A program made the translations under genes and the position numbers. Under the pieces are notes generated by a model. That model ran no database searches, was not told the origin of the DNA, and saw nothing but the letters and a program-made list of their open reading frames with translations. A stretch of 64,000 nt of DNA from Isochrysis galbana (taxonomy: Eukaryota; Haptophyta; Isochrysidales; Isochrysidaceae). The stretch spans positions 3,156,601 to 3,220,600 of the forward strand of contig CM030940.1 in the NCBI GenBank assembly GCA_018136815.1, in the 5' to 3' direction. Shown here piece after piece: positions 1-9,637 of the stretch. Each line of letters opens with the position of its first letter. Positions within the stretch are counted from its first letter, which is position 1.

Positions 1-217
1 CGAGGATTTCTCGCCGAACTGACCAATTAGATGTGCATTCGTTTTGGGGATGTTTGTTTGGGTTCTCCTGATGCTTCTAGCTTGTACGAGTCACCGGGGT
101 TACGGAGGTGAAGACGATGGCGTCCGTCGGCCACCCAATGCGTCCGGCCGACGGCACGAAAACTCTTGGTGACTCGACGTAGCAACACTGCGCCGGCGGC
201 CGTCCGTCACTAACCCC

Positions 218-470
218 CTAGGGCGGTCAAACACTAAATATTTAACTTTTAAGGGTGTAAAAATGAAAAGGTCAGGATTGAGAAAAGACACCAAAGTAAA
301 GCTGTAGAACCCCCGGAAACACCCATCTACTATCTAGCACATATTCGATGCCCTTCGGGCCCCAGACCCCCCTAGGAGCCCCAACAACGAAGCGTAACCC
401 AAAAATAGGGCGGTCAAACAGCTATTTTAACTTCTAAGGGTGAAAATTGACCAAGTCAAGATTGAGGATT
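218..470 (+). repeat. Dispersed TAGGGCGGTCAAA repeat, two direct copies
   Basis: Two direct copies (about 218-295 and 405-470) share TAGGGCGGTCAAACA followed by a TTTAACTT-TAAGGGTG block and a later GTCA-GATTGAG block. The same TAGGGCGGTCAAA core recurs near 18560 (+) and near 36755-36782 (minus), where it is followed by GCTTTTTAA. It is probably the end or a conserved piece of an unidentified mobile element. No coding region is seen in 1-2338; ORFs there are GC-rich chance frames. Confidence 0.55.
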
Positions 471-616
471 CATTACGAGATTTTTGGATATGGTGACCCC
501 CCACGGTAGCCCCCACAGCGATGCGTAACCAGAAAACGCGCAAATTGGCCAGAAATCACTAAGACCCGTAACAGGTTTGATTTTAGCAATCTGGATATCT
601 GGTTCGAGTTCAGATT

Positions 617-641
617 TGGTATCCAGATAGTATCTGGATAC
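617..641. other. Imperfect hairpin with TATCCAGAT arms
   Basis: GGTATCCAGATA is followed immediately by GTATCTGGATACC, giving a near-perfect 12-bp stem. More ATCTGGATAT and AATATCCAGATAG copies lie within 60 nt on each side (about 590-725). The cluster is AT-rich compared with its surroundings and non-coding. Function unknown. Confidence 0.5.
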
Positions 642-2356
642 CTCTGGAGCTCGTTAGGAATATCCAGATAGATACTGATAGTCGAGCAGACATGCCAGTT
701 ATGCCAGATATTCGGAATATCCGGGTATCAGGAACTTATTCTTATTCCCCCGGCCACCTTAAATAGATGGGCGTGCCACTACTCCATGCGATGGCGTGGC
801 CACGTCCCCCCTCCTTCCATTGGGTACCTTTGTTGCTTGTGAGGGTTAGTTACTTGCGTTTGTCGTCTCTTCAGCCTTGTCCCAAGTACCTGTGGGGAGG
901 TGGGAGATGGTGCAAATTAGATTGTATATGATGAGTTCTATATATAGGCTAACATGATGACTTAGAGCTCTCAGGGGGTGCTGCTCAACTCCTCACAACA
1001 AGGTGCAGTGACAGCCCCCCTCCTCCCCCTAACACACCTATGGTCACCAACATTCAACACATGCAACACAGTGGCTTGCAAGAAGAGTCCTAGACCCCCC
1101 CAACGAGCCTCAGCCGGAGATCATAAACCACATTTTATGATCTCGGAACGGGCGCAAAGTGCACAATGGCATCGACAATGTCAAGAAGTGGGAAACACCG
1201 TCCATTCGCTAATCTGGGTACTAGAAAGCACCAGCTGCAAGACTTCAATCAACTACAGCAAGCCCAGGCCGACACAACCACCTACAACCGACTTACTACC
1301 GCCGCCATGCTAGCTAGCTACGTTCTACGTTCCCGCTGCGCCGGAGCCGCCGCACACCACCACGAAAGCGAACGCGCTGGGGCACTAGGAGCGTGCGGAG
1401 CGCCGGCGCTTCTCCGATCCTTGCTCGCGGCTGCCGCGTCGATTCTCACGCGCAGCCAGCCGAGCCGCACGCGTCCTCGCCCGCTTTGCCCGATCATTCT
1501 CGGCTTGCTCTCCCCGGCGCAGCGCGATTTCCACTTCCTGAGTGCGGATCATCGCACCGGAGTCGGAGCTATCTTCATCGCTACAATGGCACATAGCAGC
1601 AGGCAGATGCGCACCTGCACTGAGCCGCTGGCCGATGCTGCACGCCGACGCAGGTGAAGAGTGAAGATGTAGGTGAAGATGTCCCTGCAGGCCCTGCAGA
1701 GACCCCGGCAGAGCCCGGGGGCGGGCGGGCGGGTCATCTGAGCGCCTCGGCTTGCATTCATGGTCATGTCTGGGGCCTAGGCTCCTTCAGACGGCGAAGG
1801 GGTAGCGTTGCGCACTCCCGGGGTTGCTGGAGTGCTGCAGCATGCTGAACACAACAAAGCGCACACCAGGGACAGCCCCAACACGAAGAGGGAACCAAAA
1901 CGGCAGACAAATACACGCGCACGGCGCATGAGACACTTCGTCATAGGCATGGAAACGAAAAACTTAATTAAAGCACAAACCAAAGGGCCTGTCTAGAACT
2001 AGATAGAACTAGAACACGCACTCCGAGCCGGGCCCATGGTAGCGCACCTGGGCCGCACCCCCAAAACCAAAGAAAAAGGAACGAGGGGGGGAAGGTAAAG
2101 ATGCGGAGGGAAGGGAAGGAAGGGCGGTGTCAGACGTAAGACGTGAGGTAGAGGTTACCGGTTACCATTACCGGCCTAGTAGTAGGTGTTAGCCCTGAAC
2201 CTGAACCTTCAAATGTTTTTTATGAGGAGGGGGAGGGGCGGGGCGGGCCTTTGATGTGCTATCTATTGGCGGTTGGCAGACGGCAGACGGCGTGACGGCG
2301 TGCTGCGTTGCGGGGGCCCGCCATTCGGCTTCCCCCATGGGCTTGTGTTGTTAGGA

Positions 2357-2880
2357 GGCCGCGCTCCGCCGAGCCTCTACAACTCGGCGAGAACCGGCAA
2401 GGCCGCCCAGGGAAGAAAACCCAAAATCAAAACCCCGCGAGAACTTAGTACACCAATATTCACGGAGGACCGAAAGGGTAGATTGAAAATGAGCGATACC
2501 CTAAGTCAAGTGGCGGAAGCGCTTGGCCTAGCCGAGCGGCTGGCCTAAGACGCACCTACAACCCGCCCCGAGCCCAACTTGAAGGCGCTAAAACACCGCG
2601 CAATAAAAAGAGCTTCAAAGACGACACGACGCCCGAACGACACGAAAAATAAATAGGCCACCCAGTGACACAGGAGAAAGGCGAGAACACTCGCTGGGGA
2701 CAAGTGCACCCGATCCAACGATCCAACCCAACTCCCCCCAACAACCTGAGCCCCTAAGTAGAGCACAAGGGGAGGTGCCGCAAGGCGGGTAGTGGGGAGT
2801 GAGGAGGGAAGGAGCGTGGCTACGAAAGTGGATCTCAGTACCGCGCGCGAGGCGAGAATATTAAAAGGTTTTTGGGGGGG
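2357..2880 (+). mobile_element. 5'-truncated LINE insertion (C-terminal end of ORF2 plus 3'UTR)
   Basis: The reading frame ending at 2548 matches the last ~60 residues of the LINE protein at 52890-55490: both contain GRKPKIK, then a short acidic stretch, then VAEAL..AERLA and a stop. The 3'UTR carries the family-specific tail: GTAGAGCAC near 2759, GCCGCAAGGC near 2779, and GGCGAGAATATTAAAAGG near the end, followed by T residues. The insertion is flanked by an imperfect 17/19-bp direct repeat (GGGYTTGTGTTGTTAGGRG at 2339-2357 and 2881-2899), as expected from target-primed reverse transcription. Only the protein C-terminus remains, so this copy is dead on arrival. Confidence 0.82.
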
Positions 2881-3296
2881 GGGTTTGTGTTGTTAGGGGT
2901 TAGGGGGCGCTGTCCTTCGTCCTTCGTGCGCCCCTGTTTTTATCCCTTGTCGCGGGAGTGGACGGTGTTCGTTCTCGTGTTTGTGTTTGACGGTGTGTTC
3001 GATTCCAAGTTTTTTGTTTTTTGGCTAGTCTCAACAGTTTAGTACTCGGTGCTCATTCGTTGTTGTCTATGGGTTTTAATTAATAGTAGTAGTGGGCGGA
3101 AGTCGTTGGTGTCTTTACGTTTTTTTGGTTGGCGGCCCATGTCCGCTTGGCCTCTTCTGGAGGCGTCCGTGGTGTTGCCGAAGTGTGCCGCTTTACACAG
3201 TAGGAGTACAGTCTAACTCCGAATACACTGGATATCTCCCCTCCTTCTGTCTACCCCCCAGAAAATTCCCCTCCCCGTTCCCCCGTCTCTTCTCCG

Positions 3297-4784
3297 ATGG
3301 CCGCGCGCGCGTCGCTGCTGCTTCTGCTGGCGCTCGGCGGCGCGTGCGGGCTGCCCAGCGTGCCGCGGCTGCCCTTGCGGGCGAGACGTCCGATCATGGA
3401 GGGCACCAGCCCACCCGAGCCTGCGCCCTGGCTCTCGCCCCTCCCGTCGGGCGACGCTCTCGACCGTAAGATCACTTCTCTTGCTTTGCCTGCCATCGTC
3501 TCCTTCCTCATCCTGCCAATCTCTCAGGCGACTGACCTCTTCTGGGTAGGCAGGATGGGCGAGGCGCTTGCAGTCGCAGGCCAAGCATCTGCAAATCAGA
3601 TGTACTCCACGCTCAGCTGGGTCACAAACACCATCCCGACCGTCACAGTCCCAGTGGTCGCCAAGGCGACGGCAGCAGGAGAGGAGACCGCTGTGCAGGA
3701 GGCGCTAGGCGAGGCCTTCTTCATTTCATTTGTGATCGGTGTTGTCTGCACGGCACTCGTCTGGCGTTTCAACCGTCAGGCGCTTTCAGCGCTCGGCAAC
3801 CCGATGGCGCTGTCCTTTGCGCTGGCCTACACACTCGGCCGCATTCCTGGCGTCGTCGCTGAGGCAGTCAGCCTCGTTGGCTTCGCCGCGTGCCGCGGCG
3901 TGATGGATACAGTGACGCCGCTTAAGGTGTCCTTTGCATCTAATCTGGTCAACGTGATCCTCGACCCCCTCCTCATCTTCAACTCGCGGATGGGCATCCT
4001 GGGGGCTGGGCTCGCCACGACAGTGTCGCAGATCTTCTCCGCAGTGACCTACCTTACGGTGCTCCTGAAGCGCCGCCTCGTGCGCTGGCAGACCATCTGC
4101 AGGGTCCCCTCCCGCGCGTCGCTCGCCCGCCTCGCCGCGGCGGGTGGTGCTGTGCAGATCCGCTCGATCGCGCTCAACCTGGCCTTCATCGGGATCACCA
4201 AAACAGTACAAAGCCTCGACAAGACGGGCACTGCCGCTGCCGCACACGCCATCACCGCCCAGCTATGGCAGCTCGGTGGAGTCGTGCTCTTCGCCCTCTC
4301 GACGGTCGCGTCCATCATTATCCCCGCTGAGCTGAATCGCAAGGGGGGTGGCGTTGCGAGTGCTCGAGCCGCGGCCTCGCGCCTGATGACTTGGGGCCTC
4401 ATCTTTGGTGCAGCTCTTGGGTGTGCGCAGCTATTGGCGCTACCGTTGCTTAGCGTCTTCTCCCCATTGGTCGAGGTGCAGCGGGCCGCCGTTGTACCCT
4501 CGATGATCGGGGCGGTATTGCAGCTCCTCAACGGGATCACCTTTGTCGGAGAGGGGGTAATGGTCGGCACGCAATCCTTTGGCGCCCTCGCCACTGGGCA
4601 GGTTGTTGCCACCGTGAGCTTGCTGACGGCGCTCCGGTTCGCGCCTCGCTCCCTACCAGCCGTCTGGTGGTGCTTTTGGGTGTTCAACAGCGTGCGCTTT
4701 GCAAGCGTCATGATTCATCACTTCGTGTGCGGACCGCTAGTGGGCGCTCGCCGTCGCAACTTGTCGCCCGAGTCCGGCGCCTGA
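3297..4784 (+). CDS. MATE-family multidrug/organic-ion efflux transporter, probably plastid-envelope
   Basis: A single-exon gene for 495 residues, the usual MATE length. From about residue 58 the protein is a MATE transporter: the conserved start (DRKITSLALPAI), the motif after helix 2 (DLFWVGRMGEALAVAGQ), and about twelve hydrophobic segments arranged as two similar halves. This family exports organic cations, hormones or metabolites in exchange for H+ or Na+. The first ~40 residues are a hydrophobic signal-like leader (LLLLLALGGACG) followed by Arg/Pro-rich sequence, resembling a bipartite plastid presequence; EDS5/DinF-type plastid MATEs are the closest functional analogy, which is inference. 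The start ATG follows a ~60-nt pyrimidine-rich leader. Substrate cannot be read from sequence. Confidence 0.92.
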   Translation: MAARASLLLLLALGGACGLPSVPRLPLRARRPIMEGTSPPEPAPWLSPLPSGDALDRKITSLALPAIVSFLILPISQATDLFWVGRMGEALAVAGQASANQMYSTLSWVTNTIPTVTVPVVAKATAAGEETAVQEALGEAFFISFVIGVVCTALVWRFNRQALSALGNPMALSFALAYTLGRIPGVVAEAVSLVGFAACRGVMDTVTPLKVSFASNLVNVILDPLLIFNSRMGILGAGLATTVSQIFSAVTYLTVLLKRRLVRWQTICRVPSRASLARLAAAGGAVQIRSIALNLAFIGITKTVQSLDKTGTAAAAHAITAQLWQLGGVVLFALSTVASIIIPAELNRKGGGVASARAAASRLMTWGLIFGAALGCAQLLALPLLSVFSPLVEVQRAAVVPSMIGAVLQLLNGITFVGEGVMVGTQSFGALATGQVVATVSLLTALRFAPRSLPAVWWCFWVFNSVRFASVMIHHFVCGPLVGARRRNLSPESGA

Positions 4785-5332
4785 CTTGTCTACCGCGCTG
4801 GCGCACTGAGACGCACGCCACTAATGCTCCATTCCACGCAGCCCCAAGGAGCGCAATGCTCGGGATGGCGGTGGCGAATGAGGACATGCCCGCAGCCCTA
4901 AGTTTCGACGGGCGGGATGGGTGGAGGTGGGGAGTACAGAGGGGACGCTAGGCGTGAGTCGGGGAGGCGTAGGCCGTGTCTTGCCCCCGCGTGTTGGTAT
5001 TCCCTTGTGTGCACTTGTCACTTGTGCCAGAAAGCGAGGAGCAGGCGCTTGGACCAGGTCAGAGTTTCGTGAAACTCATTTCGAAACTTGGGCCACTTTT
5101 GTGGGGAAAAAACTTTCGCGAAATTTGGGCCCAAAATAGCCCATTATGCGCAACTTGCGCGAAACTCCGGGGGGGGGGGGGGGGGGCGAATCTGTCTACG
5201 CATGCCGGCCGCCCACCCAGCCGCCAAAGCTAATTATTATGATTTTCATGTTGTTCACGCAGTCTTGAGGTCATTTCCGATGCGGTCATTGTCACGCAGC
5301 AAGCGACTTCCCCGTAGCGGCTCTCACCCTAT
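4785..5332. other. Intergenic, includes a G homopolymer
   Basis: No gene is supported. A G run at about 5169-5186 lies just after a stretch rich in CGCGAAA and GGGCC. Similar CGCGAAATTT-rich sequence occurs near 45500-45550 and 46250-46340, suggesting a shared degenerate repeat. Confidence 0.4.
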
Positions 5333-6425
5333 TGTATTCCTGCCCTTCTGAATCTGAAGCTGAAGGCCGTAGGCATGACTGTTCGTGTAAGGTAATTTTT
5401 AACAAATTTTTATGGGTCGCGGCGCGGCAAGGGAACGGGACTAGCGCTCACTCAAGACAGGACACCCTGCCGCGGCAAGCGCAAGCACCCTTCCCCCCTT
5501 ATACCACCCAGCTCTTCACTAGCTTTCTACCTGCGCTAGCCAGAGCGCCCCTCCCTCCACACTCAGACAGCCCCCTACGCCAGGATCCTGTTCTGGTCTC
5601 GCAGGCAAGGGGGCCTAATGGGAGGGAGAGGAGCAACTCCTCAGAGAGGAGCTGTGGGGAAGGAGATGTCTGAGTGGGGGCGCTATACCCTTGCGCTAGG
5701 CATGGGCAGCGACGCCGCCTCAACACATGTCCTCCCTCTTGTCTTGAGTCGAAATTATTGGTGCTTGAAACAGAGGACGAGGGGGTTTGTGCTTCTTGGG
5801 TTGGTTGCAGTTTAGGGCCTGGCGGAAATGTCTCGTTTTTTCTGCCCAAATGTCTCTCAGAAATGGGCGAGACATGTCTTATTCTGCAGTATTCTGCAGC
5901 CCAAATGTCTTGTTAAATGTCTTGTAGTTTAGTTTTTTTTTCGTGTTGTGTGAGCACGCGTGCGGCGTGCGGTGCGCCGTGGGCGGCGGTAGGGTGTTCG
6001 CTAATTCAACCATCTCAAGCCATCTATAGACGATAGAGATAGCGTCGCAAATACACACCTAAAAGCTCTCAAATCACATATACATACATACACTCTACAC
6101 TGACCACCTCACACCTTACTCATCAATCACCACGCTTGTTGCTATTGTAGCGCAACATCACGGAACAATAGTTTTTTTTTCCTGTTCGTGTAAGGTACGT
6201 ACCCACACTCACAATTGAACAGTTCCCCATGTTGCTACTGACACTCAAGACACAGAGATTCGGCTTCTCCATGGTCTCAAGCCCAGGTTTGCAGATTTTG
6301 GTCTCGAAATTTGCGATTCGAATTTTGTTTTTGCCGTACTATAATTGTTGGCTCGTTTAAGGTAATAAACAGACACGACTTCGACTTCACGCTCTGCAGT
6401 CGCTCTGTGAGACTCTCTCTCTCTC
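5333..6425 (+). repeat. Dispersed repeat R, copy 1, split by a 787-bp insertion
   Basis: Segments 5333-5394 and 6182-6425 together match the uninterrupted copy at 62852-63125 (shared blocks: TTGTATTCCTGCCC, AGGCATGA, TTCGTGTAAGGTA, CACAATT-AACAGTTCCCC, TCCATGGTCTCAAG, TTTTGGTCTCGAAATTTGCG, ATAATTGTTGGCTCG). The interruption falls exactly at TTCGTGTAAGGTA. Repeat R has no long coding frame and is AT-richer than the genes. Confidence 0.8.
5395..6181 (+). mobile_element. 787-bp insertion with 16-bp target-site duplication (SINE-like or truncated retroelement)
   Basis: The insertion is bounded by a perfect 16-bp direct repeat, CTGTTCGTGTAAGGTA (5379-5394 and 6182-6197). The paralogous site at 62852-63125 is intact. 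The right end is ATAGTTTTTTTTT, resembling the A-rich plus T-run terminus of the LINE tails in this window. No coding frame is supported inside. The long duplication argues for LINE-mediated insertion rather than a cut-and-paste transposon; classification as a SINE is inference. Confidence 0.72.
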
Positions 6426-6633
6426 CTCTGTCTGAGCCCGCGCACAATCCACAACCCACCCTTGTACTGCCACATCGAGCTAGGGTGGGGGCGGGGAAGC
6501 GCCCTGCAGATGGGCTGCGTGAGGCGCTCGGCAGGGTATGAGGTTGAATGGTGAATGGGGCGCGGCGAGAGAGGGAAGGGCCACCAGGCTGTTCAAGACA
6601 CGTCATGAAGCGCCACTTTCACTTTCACCCGGG
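6426..6633. repeat. Left arm of a ~208-bp inverted repeat
   Basis: This arm is nearly identical, in inverted orientation, to 9107-9315, with only a handful of mismatches. It lies directly downstream of repeat R. The two arms enclose 2.5 kb containing a minisatellite, an AT-rich ORF and LINE pieces. Confidence 0.85.
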
Positions 6634-6825
6634 AGGCGAGAAGCGCTCAATCACCATCACCCACCGCATGGAAAAGCGTTCAATCACCATCAGCCTACAC
6701 GTGGAACGCGCTCAATCACCATCACCCACCGCATGGAAAAGCGTTCAATCACCATCCGCCTACACGTGGAACGCGCTCAATCACCATCACCCCCACCGCA
6801 TGGAAAAGCGTTCAATCGCGGAGGA
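6634..6825 (+). repeat. Minisatellite, units of about 32-36 bp
   Basis: About six imperfect tandem copies of GCGTTCAATCACCATCACC joined to CCACCGCATGGAAAA or CCTACACGTGGAAC. The same minisatellite occurs near 61440-61690. Spacers are not unique, so it is not a CRISPR array. Confidence 0.85.
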
Positions 6826-6913
6826 TCGTGGGGATCATGAGGGTAGCTATCCAACCCACTCTGCATCCCGCTCGAGTTGGTGCGTGACACAAAAATATGT
6901 ACGATACTATTAA

Positions 6914-7437
6914 ACATGTCCAGCACTAGCGATGTTCCCATTAATTACGACACAATACTAAATACGGACTATATCAAGAAAATCCTTGAGAGCGAGGCAC
7001 CCGACAACTGGTCGTGGCGGTACGAAATTGATCGAGCTCTTAATAACAACAAGGAGAAGGAGCTGTACGAAAAATTCGTGAATAGGCTTGAGGATGACAA
7101 ATACGGCAGGTTCATAAGGGCGTACATATCATTCAGGCGTTTCGATAGAGGGTATGTCAATTACGATCAGCTCACGCAAATTGCCGAGAAAGAGGGGTTA
7201 CCACATCAGATGAATAACATTCAGAATCCAAATGAACATGATTTGAATACGATTATGATAGATAAAGATTTCAAGAACGATGTAACTACATTGGTGAAGA
7301 GGGTGTTGTCAGTCTCGCGTAAGTTGTATGAAGAAAAGATGCGAAACCCCCACGCTAGAAGGTCAGCAGTCCACTCCCTTCTCACCCACGGTGGTCGGGA
7401 GAAGGCTGCAGAAGTCGGGGTGGGTGTCACAGAGTAA
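6914..7437 (+). CDS. AT-rich ORF of unknown function, possibly element- or virus-derived
   Basis: The frame from ATG 6914 encodes about 174 residues. The first ~140 are Asn-, Lys-, Asp- and Tyr-rich and use AT-rich codons, unlike all neighbouring genes. The last ~30 residues are GC-rich and look like read-through into unrelated DNA. The protein is charged and predicted mostly helical, with no motif I recognise. It lies inside the inverted-repeat composite between the minisatellite and the LINE fragment. The abrupt change in codon usage suggests foreign origin, perhaps a virus or viral-like element of algae, but that is inference. Confidence 0.4.
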
Positions 7438-7689
7438 GCGGATGGTGCATGACGAACCCATAACTCACACTTCGCTCACAGTAGAGATGGAGGAGCACGT
7501 TATGGAGGGAACACTGGACTGTTCCCCCGTCGGTACTTGGGCAACGAGGGCGCCTACGGGAGGCCGCGAGAAGAGAGGTGGAGGGTGGGAACAGAGGAAG
7601 GAAGAAAGGAAGCAAAGAGGGGAGGACAAACGGCAACCAGGAACACAGTGCTCTGGAGGAGACGGTACTGGTGAAGGGAGGAGCGGGAT

Positions 7690-8400
7690 GGTGGTGCGAC
7701 CGGGCAGAGAGCTGCGAAAATACTACGTATGGCTCTACCAAGAGAGAGACAACGTAAGAGACCCCGAGCTGGAGGCGGCACTAGAAGAGAACCCGATGAA
7801 CGTCCACGACAGAAACGCGATAGAAGGCAGAATCACGATGGAGGAACTTCAAAACGCTATAGAGCAGATTGGTAGCGGCAAAAGCGCGGGACCGGACGCG
7901 CTCCCGTGGAAGAATGCGCGCAATACCTAAGAAGCAACGACACTTATATACAATTTAAGGGGGAATATATCCCAAAAGACAATTTCTTAGCATCATGGGA
8001 CACGCTAGTTAGCCATGCACAATTGACAATATCGTCACTAGAGGATACAGAGACAGAGACGAGGGAGGGTACCCCACCTGGACGGGCCACTAGAGAACTA
8101 ATGGACCCGAAGGAACCGCCCCCAGAACTGCGCATAACACAAGATGGCGAATACTACACAAACATCAAAGGCACATGGTACGAGGCGGAACTCTCGTACA
8201 CCGGCACGCCAATTATAGGAAAGAGAACTAATGCTCCACCAAACCTCGACCCATCCCCGCCAGCGCGATGGGGAGAAGGATACAAATCTAACAAGAGACT
8301 TGAGTACCCACTCGCCGACGAAAACACCCTGGACGGCAAGACGCCACTGACAGGCACGCCCCATTCGCTCGTCCTGGCCCCTCGTGGCCAGCCCATCGCT
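7690..8400 (+). pseudogene. LINE ORF2 fragment with the RT catalytic core deleted
   Basis: In frame 2, about 7700-7905 encodes the segment before the reverse-transcriptase fingers, ending in GSGKSAGPDALP, a typical LINE RT entry motif. At about 7905 the sequence jumps to a different frame and resumes with ECAQYL, which aligns to the C-terminal third of the LINE protein at 52890-55490 (shared: ECAQYL or DCAQYL, FL.SW, Y.T, L.YPLADE.TL). At least about 1 kb, including the FADD catalytic motif, is missing. It joins repeat X at about 8390. Non-functional. Confidence 0.8.
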
Positions 8401-8640
8401 CCAACCCCCCCTCCCCCCTGGTCCACAGGCAGACAGGCAGACAGGTGCAACGTGGGGGCCCCAGAGGCTCGGGAGCGCCAGCGAGGGAGAGGCAGGGGAG
8501 GCCAGGGCCCAGCCCCAGCCTCCTCTGCCCCCTGAGCTGGCCTCCAGGAGCCTCCAGGGGCCGCCAGAGGGCAGCTGGAGGCCTGCCGCAGGCGCGCCAT
8601 CGCGCGTGCCGCAGGAGAGGGGAGAGAGAGCGCGGAGAAG
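8385..8640 (+). repeat. Dispersed repeat X, copy 1
   Basis: This GC-rich block (GAGAGGCAGG-GGCCAGGGCC-CCCCAGCCTC, then TGCCCC-TGAGCTG) matches 49735-49990 in the same orientation. It separates the LINE coding fragment from the LINE tail in this copy. No coding potential is supported. Confidence 0.65.
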
Positions 8641-8804
8641 GGGGTGGGCGCGAGCGAGAGCTCCGCCCACCGGAAAATCGGTAAGTCTCGCGCCTGTTTA
8701 CAGGGTAAGACGAGACAGAGTCGGCCGCCCACTCGGAGACACAGGTGGAAGGGGGGGAAAGATCACCGGGGGGGGGCGCGGGCCACCGGACCATTTCTAA
8801 GCCC

Positions 8805-8965
8805 TCCACCCCAATCCCCCTAGTAGTGTACGGGGGGAGCCGCCTGATGGCGGGGGGAGAAGGACCGGGGGAATGGGGGTGTAGAGAGTATGCTACGTGC
8901 TACTTGTAGTGGGTAGTGGTTCCATTCGCCGCGAGTGCGGTAAGAATATTAAAAGGTTTTTTTTC
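8805..8965 (+). mobile_element. LINE 3' tail belonging to the deleted copy
   Basis: The diverged family tail is recognisable by CCCCTAGTAGTGTACGGGG, GCCGCCTGATGGC and the terminal TAAGAATATTAAAAGG followed by a T run. It has the same orientation as the coding fragment at 7690-8400, consistent with one element interrupted by repeat X. Confidence 0.6.
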
Positions 8966-9106
8966 TAGCAACCTCACGACGCACATACTGGCCGCCGGCA
9001 ACCATCGGTCTGTGATAGGCAAGGCGAGGTCCGGATGTGCAGACGTCACAACACCAAAGACGTGGATGCACAAACGGGCCTTTGCGGGGCGTTCAGGCGG
9101 TCGCTC

Positions 9107-9315
9107 CCCGGGTGAAAGTGAAAGTGGCGCTTCATGACGTGTCTTGAACAACCTGGTGGCCCTTCCCTCTCTCGCCGCGCCCCATTCACCATTCAACCTC
9201 ATACCCTGCCGAGCGCCTCACGCAGCCCATCTGCAGCGCGCTTCCCCGCCCCCACCCTAGCTCGATGTGGCGGTACAAGGGTGGATTGTGGATTGTGCGC
9301 GGGCTAAGACAGAGG
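9107..9315. repeat. Right arm of the ~208-bp inverted repeat
   Basis: Reverse complement of 6426-6633. It ends about 320 bp before the SufD start codon, so SufD has this repeat in its upstream region. Confidence 0.85.
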
Positions 9316-9637
9316 ACAGAGGCCACATACAAGCTGGCCCCTGCACTAGATGCACAGCGCATCCGAGCGCCCAGCACAGCCGCCAGACCCCGTGACAGCT
9401 GGAGGAGCCAGGCAGCCGCCGCGCGCGCGACCCCCCACCATGGACTCTAATTTGCCGTCAAAGATCGATGCGCTACTCCTACGCTACGAAACCACACCAC
9501 ATACTCCTAGCACTAAAATTAAAGCCACAGAACAAGAAAATTCTAAAAGTCTGACAGCCTCCTCCCCCCAGCCAGCGCGATCTCAGCTCCGCAGCTCCCC
9601 CTGCCCGCGCACCGCCACACTCTCTCATCCCGCTCGG

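Noticed and set aside
1166-1657. 163-residue ORF upstream of the first LINE copy
   Set aside because: Arg/Ala/Ser-rich composition, overlapping equally long frames on the other strand, no motif.
6634-6825. CRISPR array
   Set aside because: The units are adjacent imperfect minisatellite copies without unique spacers, the genome is eukaryotic, and no cas genes exist.
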